Part shown: one piece after another, positions 5,214 to 5,766 of the stretch
How positions within the stretch are numbered: the stretch's first letter is position 1
Layout of the letters: each line of letters opens with the position of its first letter
Assembly (NCBI GenBank): GCA_905199285.1
Contig: CAJKFZ010000172.1
Location: 1-5,766, forward strand
DNA: 5,766 nucleotides
From: an uncultured Ruminococcus sp.
GTDB taxonomy: Bacteria > Bacillota > Clostridia > Oscillospirales > Ruminococcaceae
Direction of reading: 5' to 3'
Program-made: the position numbers and the translations under genes
The notes under the pieces: model-generated
Databases searched by the model: none
What the model was told of the DNA's origin: nothing
What the model saw: only the letters and a program-made list of their open reading frames with translations

Positions 5214-5714
5214 TTATGTATCTACCTGTGAGCAGATATATGAAACAACGTTGTTTTTGGGAATATCAAGAGCATATGCAAGCTCCTCGTAAAGCATATT
5301 TTCAGCTTCCTGAAGAAAATGTTCATCGGCTGAATGAAGATGCTTATGATTTTCCGCAAGTATTTTTTTATGGATATACAGCGATTTTATCAGCTTGACA
5401 AGTTCACGGCGGCTGCCGTTTTCTATAATTTTTCTGTAAGCTTCCTTTCTCTGTATCTCGTTGTCTATCCAGACAAATTTTTCGTCAGGCATGAGCTTGA
5501 TGAGCTCTTCGGCTTCTTTTCTGGAAAAAACACTCCGCATTTTCTGTGTAAGCGAGCTGTTTGACGTTGGAACGTAAAACGTATTTTTCTGGTCGTTTAC
5601 AGGATGAAGAATATAATATTCGATATTTTCCCCGCTGAAATCTCTCTTTTCGATCGCCGTAATAATGCACACTCCATAAGAAGCATAAACAACTGCGTCG
5701 TTTAAATTGAACAT
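5214..5714 (-). CDS. CarD-family transcriptional regulator
   Basis: 166 aa, cytoplasmic. The N-terminal 1-60 is a CarD/CdnL/TRCF-type RNA polymerase interaction domain: F-N-L-N-D-A-V-V-Y (2-10), S-Y-G-V-C (12-16), Y-Y-I-L-H-P-V (33-39), then T-F-Y-V-P-T (45-50). The rest (about 62-166) is helical, with LIKLMP (71-76), VWIDNE (81-86), RRELVKLIKSLY (102-113) and AENMLYEELAYALDI (137-151). This matches the usual length and layout of clostridial CarD proteins, which bind the RNA polymerase beta subunit and affect open-complex stability. Trp82 may correspond to the Trp that CarD inserts at the upstream edge of the transcription bubble; this is an inference. The start is supported by AAAGGAGG on the minus strand (5728-5721), 6 nt from the ATG. 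Its promoter would lie in the last 38 nt of the window or beyond; I see no clear one. Confidence 0.92.
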   Translation of the reverse strand: MFNLNDAVVYASYGVCIITAIEKRDFSGENIEYYILHPVNDQKNTFYVPTSNSSLTQKMRSVFSRKEAEELIKLMPDEKFVWIDNEIQRKEAYRKIIENGSRRELVKLIKSLYIHKKILAENHKHLHSADEHFLQEAENMLYEELAYALDIPKNNVVSYICSQVDT

Positions 5715-5766
5715 TCTTAGCCTCCTTTACAAATAAAAACCGCTTCAAAGACAACTGGATTTACGT

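Overview
The window looks like a chromosomal segment of a gut or rumen Clostridia bacterium, most likely Ruminococcus or a close Oscillospiraceae relative. The reasons are a Spo0A orthologue with a well-conserved DNA-binding domain, a CarD-family regulator of the clostridial type, strong GGAGG ribosome binding sites, a lipoprotein GH26 glycan hydrolase, and intergenic multi-hairpin repeats of a kind I recall from gut Clostridia (from memory, not checked). There are five complete protein genes and one fragment at the left edge.

Layout. Positions 1-72 (minus) read as the N-terminal end of a FeoA-like iron-transport protein with no visible start codon. It abuts a 79-bp element with perfect 12-bp terminal inverted repeats (75-153), followed by a three-hairpin repeat (158-232). 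Then comes a two-gene plus-strand unit: a GH26 lipoprotein with a CBM35-like domain (252-1928), overlapping by 14 nt a HAD-fold protein (1915-3225) whose catalytic residues are all replaced. A 352-nt gap (3226-3577) holds a probable promoter and a long imperfect inverted repeat of about 200 bp. Next is spo0A (3578-4333). A second gap (4334-4650) is almost entirely secondary structure: a second copy of the multi-hairpin repeat and a separate 14-bp hairpin. Then a flavin reductase-like protein (4651-5160, plus) and a CarD-family regulator (5214-5714, minus) converge on a shared bidirectional terminator (5170-5197).

How the genes fit together. The GH26 and HAD-like genes are clearly translationally coupled and probably act together at the cell envelope on a mannan-type or cell-surface glycan, though the HAD partner looks like a pseudoenzyme and its role is unknown. 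Spo0A, the flavin reductase and CarD look like independent units. spo0A lacks its usual spoIVB neighbour and instead sits behind the long inverted repeat.

The points most worth following up are the GH26/pseudo-HAD pair, where both proteins deviate at active-site positions, and the long hairpin that would lie in the spo0A leader.
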